The notes beneath the pieces are model-generated. The model worked only from the letters and a program-made list of their open reading frames with translations. It was not told the origin of the DNA and ran no database searches. A DNA stretch of 64,000 nucleotides from Alkaliphilus hydrothermalis. GTDB taxonomy: Bacteria > Bacillota > Clostridia > Peptostreptococcales > Natronincolaceae. Location: the NCBI RefSeq assembly GCF_016908555.1, contig NZ_JAFBEE010000005.1:62001-126000 (forward strand), written 5' to 3'. Position 1 is the first letter of the stretch, and each line of letters begins with the position of its first letter. Shown piece after piece: positions 60,626 to 64,000 of the stretch. Both the position numbers and the translations under genes were made by a program.

Positions 60626-60659
60626 AACAAAAAAAACACCACCCAAAAGGTAGTGTTTT
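60626..60659 (-). terminator. terminator of the RNase P RNA gene
   Basis: An 11-base stem with one mismatch (60633-60643 with 60649-60659) followed by eight T on the minus strand. Confidence 0.9.
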
Positions 60660-60677
60660 ATAGACACAATATTATGC

Positions 60678-61046
60678 GAGCAAATCTATAAGCCGAGTTC
60701 TGTATCTGACGGTCATCTATCTAGGCCGGCTGTTACCAGACGGCTCAAGCAACCTACCACGGGACGCGACGAGCAGCCGCTACCATTGTCCCTACTTGGT
60801 CTTGCTCCAGATGGGGTTTACATAGCCAACCAGTCGCCTAGTTGCTGGTGAGCTCTTACCTCACCTTTCCACCCTTACCCCTTATATAAAGCAAAGTCAA
60901 CAACCTTGCTAAAATAAAGGGCGGTATCTCTCTGTTGCACTTTCCTTGGAGTCGCCTCCACTGGGTATTACCCAGCACCCTGCTCTATGGAGCTCGGACT
61001 TTCCTCGTCCACAGTAAAACTGTGTCCGCGACCATCTGACTTACTC
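60678..61046 (-). ncRNA. rnpB: RNase P RNA, bacterial
   Basis: Catalytic RNA of ribonuclease P, which trims tRNA 5' ends. The conserved core is read on the minus strand: GAGGAAAGTCCGAGCTCC, then CAGGGTGCTGGGTAATACCC, GGAGGCGACTCCAAGGAAAG, AGAGAGATACCGCC and, at the 3' end, ACAGAACTCGGCTTATAG. Helix P1 is formed by GAGTAAGTC (61038-61046) and GATTTGCTC (60678-60686). About 369 nucleotides. Ends were set by P1 and could extend a few bases. Confidence 0.96.
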
Positions 61047-61075
61047 ACAATATTCTGTTGTCCTGCTGAGATACA

Positions 61076-61104
61076 ATAATAACATAAAAACGGATGGATG
61101 TCAA
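61076..61104 (-). promoter_or_regulatory. sigma A promoter of rnpB
   Basis: TTGACA (61099-61104), 17 bases and TATTAT (61076-61081) on the minus strand, about 30 bases before the mature 5' end. Confidence 0.85.
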
Positions 61105-61139
61105 AATCCATATTTTGTAATTATATTCTTTTTAGTGCC

Positions 61140-62258
61140 CTATAAATATTGGAACGGATTTATATTCCTATTAGATGGAATCACATCAATATCTAACCCC
61201 TTCTCTTTACATCCCTCAGTTAAAAACGCCACCATCCAATCTACGAAAAGAGCTTCCGTTTCAAAATGCCCCGCATCGATGACATTCAACCCATTCTCTA
61301 AAGCAATCTGGGCTTCATGATATTTTAAATCTCCTGTGATGAGACAATCACATTTTGCTCCGATGGCATCAAATATTAAATCCGCTCCACTACCATTTAC
61401 TACTGCTACTTTTTCTATTTGATGATTTACATCACCGCAAAATTTCACTTTATCTATATCTAATATCTTTTTGACATCCTCAATTAAAATAGACAACTGT
61501 AGGGGATTATCCAGTACTCCTACTCGACCAATTCCCCTGTTTGCTTCAGCATTAATCAATGGATAGACATCATATGCCACCTCTTCGTAGGGATGGGCCT
61601 CCATCATTGATTTTAAGGATTTAGATAAATCTTCTTTTTTGATGATAGTCTCAAGTCTAATTTCCTTTACCTTTTCTAATTCACCAATGTTCCCAATAAA
61701 GGGATCGGTACCCTCTAATGGCATAAATGTTCCTGTTCCATCACTTCTAAAGCTACAGTGGCTATAGTTGCCAATATGCCCTGCCCCTGTTTCTGCTAAA
61801 GCAGTAGCTACTTTTTCCTCATAACCCTCAGGTACAAAGACAACAATCTTATAGTACTCCTGTTGTCCAGTCACCTGTAATATCTTTATATTACTGAGGC
61901 CCAGCTTCATTGCCACCTGATCATTTAAGCCCCCCATGACCACATCTATATTAGTATGGCAGCAATAAAGGGCTATATTATTTTTGATTGCCTGATAGAC
62001 AATTTTTCCTTTGGAATCTTCCTTCAAGATATGCTTGAGGGGTTTAAACAGAAATGGATGATGGGAGATGATTAAGTTCACTTCATTTTCAATAGCTTCT
62101 TCCATGACATCATCTGTAACATCCAAACATACAAGCACTTTTTTGATCGTATCCTGTGGGCTTCCCACCTGTAATCCAACCTTATCCCACGATTCAGCTG
62201 CAGACTTTGGAGCCAAGTTTTCAATAATCTGTATAATGTCCTTTACTCTTTCAGCCAT
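61140..62258 (-). CDS. Nif3-like dinuclear metal centre protein (YqfO family)
   Basis: A 372-residue protein of the NIF3/DUF34 family, which forms toroidal hexamers with a dinuclear metal site. Metal ligands are seen in ISHHPFLFKPL (about 64-74), CCHTNIDV (about 98-105) and DAGHFETEA. An inserted PII-like domain (about 130-240) makes it the long form typical of Firmicutes. The biochemical role is not settled; GTP cyclohydrolase I type 2 is an unproven name. It overlaps trmK by 16 bases. Confidence 0.92.
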   Translation of the reverse strand: MAERVKDIIQIIENLAPKSAAESWDKVGLQVGSPQDTIKKVLVCLDVTDDVMEEAIENEVNLIISHHPFLFKPLKHILKEDSKGKIVYQAIKNNIALYCCHTNIDVVMGGLNDQVAMKLGLSNIKILQVTGQQEYYKIVVFVPEGYEEKVATALAETGAGHIGNYSHCSFRSDGTGTFMPLEGTDPFIGNIGELEKVKEIRLETIIKKEDLSKSLKSMMEAHPYEEVAYDVYPLINAEANRGIGRVGVLDNPLQLSILIEDVKKILDIDKVKFCGDVNHQIEKVAVVNGSGADLIFDAIGAKCDCLITGDLKYHEAQIALENGLNVIDAGHFETEALFVDWMVAFLTEGCKEKGLDIDVIPSNRNINPFQYL

Positions 62259-62944
62259 GCCATAACCTCCCTTAATTCATTAAACATATCATGTGCCATC
62301 CCATACTTTTCTTTAGCACCATCTGATGTTAATCCCTTAATATCATTCATGATTTTTTCATAAATCATCATTTTCCGTTGAATAAATTCCTCAGCTAAAG
62401 GTAATGGATTGCTTTTAAGATGAAAGCCTACAGTGTAGAAAATATCCTTTTCTACTGTTTGCGTCCCTTTTTCAGCAACGATAATCTCATAAATACGATG
62501 ATCCTCCTTCACCAATTGATCTAGCTTAATGCAAAAACCATTTTTTACAAGATATCTTCTTAACTCCTCTTGGGCCTGCATTGGCTGTAGAATAAAGGTT
62601 TTAGTTGACTCTACAATATCTTGGGCTTCCTCTAAAATATCTGATATTAAGAGGCCTCCCATCCCAGCTATGATGATGGTGTCAACTTCCCCTGGCCTTA
62701 AAGTAGCCAAACCTCCACCTAATCTAGTTTCGATTTTCCCACCATACCCATAAATTTTGATATTTGCTTCAGCACTTTCCAAAGGCTTTTTATTGACATC
62801 ACTGGCTATGGCAAAAGAACTAATCCTATTTTGTAAAAGATATAAGGGAATATATCCGTGATCTGTGCCTATATCAGCTACTCTACTGTGATTTTCAACA
62901 AGACTAGCTATCTTCTCCAGTCTTGGGGTTAATTTTACCTGCAT
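62243..62944 (-). CDS. trmK: tRNA (adenine-22-N1)-methyltransferase
   Basis: A 233-residue SAM-dependent methyltransferase (YqfN). The SAM site DIGTDHGYIPLYLLQ (about 20-34) and the catalytic motif IIAGMGGLLI (about 90-99) are present, as is the C-terminal coiled coil. It forms the usual rpoD-trmK-nif3 neighbourhood of Firmicutes, with a small plus-strand ORF inserted before rpoD. Confidence 0.94.
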   Translation of the reverse strand: MQVKLTPRLEKIASLVENHSRVADIGTDHGYIPLYLLQNRISSFAIASDVNKKPLESAEANIKIYGYGGKIETRLGGGLATLRPGEVDTIIIAGMGGLLISDILEEAQDIVESTKTFILQPMQAQEELRRYLVKNGFCIKLDQLVKEDHRIYEIIVAEKGTQTVEKDIFYTVGFHLKSNPLPLAEEFIQRKMMIYEKIMNDIKGLTSDGAKEKYGMAHDMFNELREVMAWLKE

Positions 62945-63040
62945 ATTATTGTCTCCTTTATTTCAGACTAAATATAAGATCTTTTATTTTTCTCCAATAA
63001 AGCTAGTTTTTAAACCAAACTTCCATGAGGAGGCTAAACT

Positions 63041-63241
63041 ATGCCACATATCAAAAAGAAAGAGAAAGAAATCGTCTCACCTAATGAAATGGTTCATTTT
63101 AAATGGGGTGGCCGTACCCAAGAATGGGAAGAAGAAGCTGATCAAGTCATGCACACCCTTCAAGATCAAATCGATGAGCAAGAAACCAATGAAGAGAAAA
63201 GGAAAAAGATCGAATATGCTAAACAAAAGCAATATTGGTAG
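63041..63241 (+). CDS. small charged hypothetical protein
   Basis: A 66-residue soluble ORF beginning MPHIKKKEKEIVSPNEMVHF, with KWGGRTQEWEEEADQ and an Lys/Glu-rich end (ETNEEKRKKIEYAKQKQYW). GAGGAGG lies eight bases before the ATG. No family recognised. It is on the plus strand between two minus-strand genes, with a hairpin after its stop. Confidence 0.65.
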   Translation: MPHIKKKEKEIVSPNEMVHFKWGGRTQEWEEEADQVMHTLQDQIDEQETNEEKRKKIEYAKQKQYW

Positions 63242-63250
63242 AAAGTCAAA

Positions 63251-63273
63251 TAGATTCGCTCTAAGCGAATCTA
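63251..63273. terminator. hairpin terminator between the small ORF and rpoD
   Basis: Perfect ten-base stem TAGATTCGCT/AGCGAATCTA with a three-base loop. On the plus strand TCTTTCTTATTTTT follows; on the minus strand only a short T run, so it acts mainly for the plus-strand gene. Confidence 0.7.
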
Positions 63274-63285
63274 TCTTTCTTATTT

Positions 63286-64000
63286 TTATTCTAAATAATC
63301 CTTTAACTTTTTACTTCGGCTTGGATGCCTTAATTTCCTAAGGGCTTTAGCTTCTATCTGTCGAATACGCTCCCGGGTAACATCAAACTTCTTTCCTACT
63401 TCTTCTAATGTTCTAGCTCTACCATCATCTAATCCAAAACGTAAACGAAGCACTTTTTGTTCCCTAGGAGTTAATGTATCTAACACTTCTATTAACTGTT
63501 CCTTCAATAAAGAGAAGGCTGCAGCTTCAGCAGGTGCTGGAGCATCGTCATCTGGTATAAAGTCTCCTAAATGGCTATCTTCTTCTTCTCCGATTGGTGT
63601 TTCTAAAGAAACTGGCTCTTGAGCAATTTTTAATATTTCTCTAACCTTATCCTCTGATAAATCCATTTCTTTAGCAATTTCATCAGGCTTAGGCTCTCTT
63701 CCTAACTCTTGTAATAATTGTCTTGAAACTCGAATGAGCTTATTAATGGTTTCCACCATATGAACAGGTATTCTAATTGTTCTAGCTTGGTCTGCTATAG
63801 CTCTTGTGATGGCCTGTCTAATCCACCATGTGGCATAAGTACTGAACTTATATCCTTTTCTGTAATCGAATTTCTCAACTGCTTTAATTAATCCTAGATT
63901 ACCTTCTTGAATTAAGTCTAAGAATAACATTCCTCTGCCTACATATCGTTTTGCAATACTTACTACTAAACGAAGGTTGGCCTCAACAAGTCTTTTTTTA
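63286..64000 (-). CDS. rpoD: primary sigma factor RpoD (sigma A), C-terminal part
   Basis: The frame enters from beyond base 64000 and reads KKRLVEANLRLVVSIAKRY at the edge, so about 238 C-terminal residues are seen. Region 2 contains LDLIQEGNLGLIKAVEKFDY and YATWWIRQAITRA, region 3 follows, and region 4 ends with TRERIRQIEAKALRKLRHP. The internal Met near 63928 is not the start. N-terminal region 1 is outside the window. Confidence 0.97.
   Translation of the reverse strand, partial: KKRLVEANLRLVVSIAKRYVGRGMLFLDLIQEGNLGLIKAVEKFDYRKGYKFSTYATWWIRQAITRAIADQARTIRIPVHMVETINKLIRVSRQLLQELGREPKPDEIAKEMDLSEDKVREILKIAQEPVSLETPIGEEEDSHLGDFIPDDDAPAPAEAAAFSLLKEQLIEVLDTLTPREQKVLRLRFGLDDGRARTLEEVGKKFDVTRERIRQIEAKALRKLRHPSRSKKLKDYLE

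Noticed and set aside
60661..61060. Region first considered as a possible riboswitch or tmRNA because of dense base pairing
   Set aside because: The conserved core and P1 pairing identify it as RNase P RNA.

Overview
The window is a stretch of chromosome from a low-GC, Gram-positive, endospore-forming anaerobe of the class Clostridia. Gene content and order (DUF512-DUF3189-YIEGIA-spoIIP; nrdR-ymxH-sigG-sigE-spoIIGA-ftsZ; murG-murA-ftsQ-DUF881-DUF881-sbp) resemble the Alkaliphilus/Peptostreptococcaceae branch; this affiliation is inferred from memory of gene order, not from a search. Nearly all genes lie on the minus strand. The window is mostly core chromosome: no insertion sequence, prophage, CRISPR array, tRNA or rRNA gene was seen.

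Reading from the left (minus-strand operons therefore read right to left): 1-6.0 kb holds the start of der, a radical-SAM DUF512 protein and a sporulation cluster (DUF1614, spoIIP, YIEGIA and its cap subunit, two DUF3189 proteins) behind a promoter with a forespore sigma F/G signature. 6.1-10.0 kb holds a PhoR/PhoB-like two-component pair, pgeF and nrdR. 10.1-13.4 kb is the sporulation sigma region (ymxH, sigG, sigE, spoIIGA). 13.6-30.9 kb is the division and cell wall cluster, from mraZ down to ftsZ, without ftsA, murB or murC; it is interrupted by a terminator between the PASTA-domain PBP and murE, and is headed by a four-repeat MraZ operator.

31.0-36.8 kb has a 46-residue Spo0E-like phosphatase gene with a Spo0A box over its promoter, lgt, an M16 peptidase pair, a membrane-anchored chelatase-like protein and a YhcN/YlaJ lipoprotein. 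36.9-38.3 kb carries a tiny membrane protein and ychF on the plus strand. 38.4-42.0 kb has pduL (with a perfect Spo0A box upstream), a membrane protein with a degenerate Mrr nuclease fold, ykuS, a small conserved-looking ORF, hpt and a PduO-type adenosyltransferase. 42.2-54.9 kb holds two complete peptide-type ABC transporter operons, each with a hairpin between the binding-protein gene and the permease genes. 55.4-60.5 kb is the most accessory part: an orphan lipoprotein, a flavin amine oxidase, an unknown 85-residue protein, a relic of an HD-GYP domain and a MASE3 sensor kinase. 60.6-64 kb contains the RNase P RNA, the Nif3-like protein, trmK, a 66-residue unknown and the C-terminal part of rpoD.

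The main theme is the coupling of envelope growth and sporulation: cell wall precursor synthesis (murA, D, E, F, mraY, murG), septal machinery (ftsL, ftsQ, SEDS protein, PBP, ftsZ), mother-cell sigma activation (SpoIIGA cleaving pro-sigma E), forespore sigma G, engulfment (SpoIIP) and the Spo0A phosphorelay brake (Spo0E-like). I did not find a wholly new multi-gene system. The most promising leads are a metal-binding-like insertion in the PBP PASTA domain, a membrane chelatase-like protein, a degenerate membrane Mrr protein and the Spo0A-box promoters.
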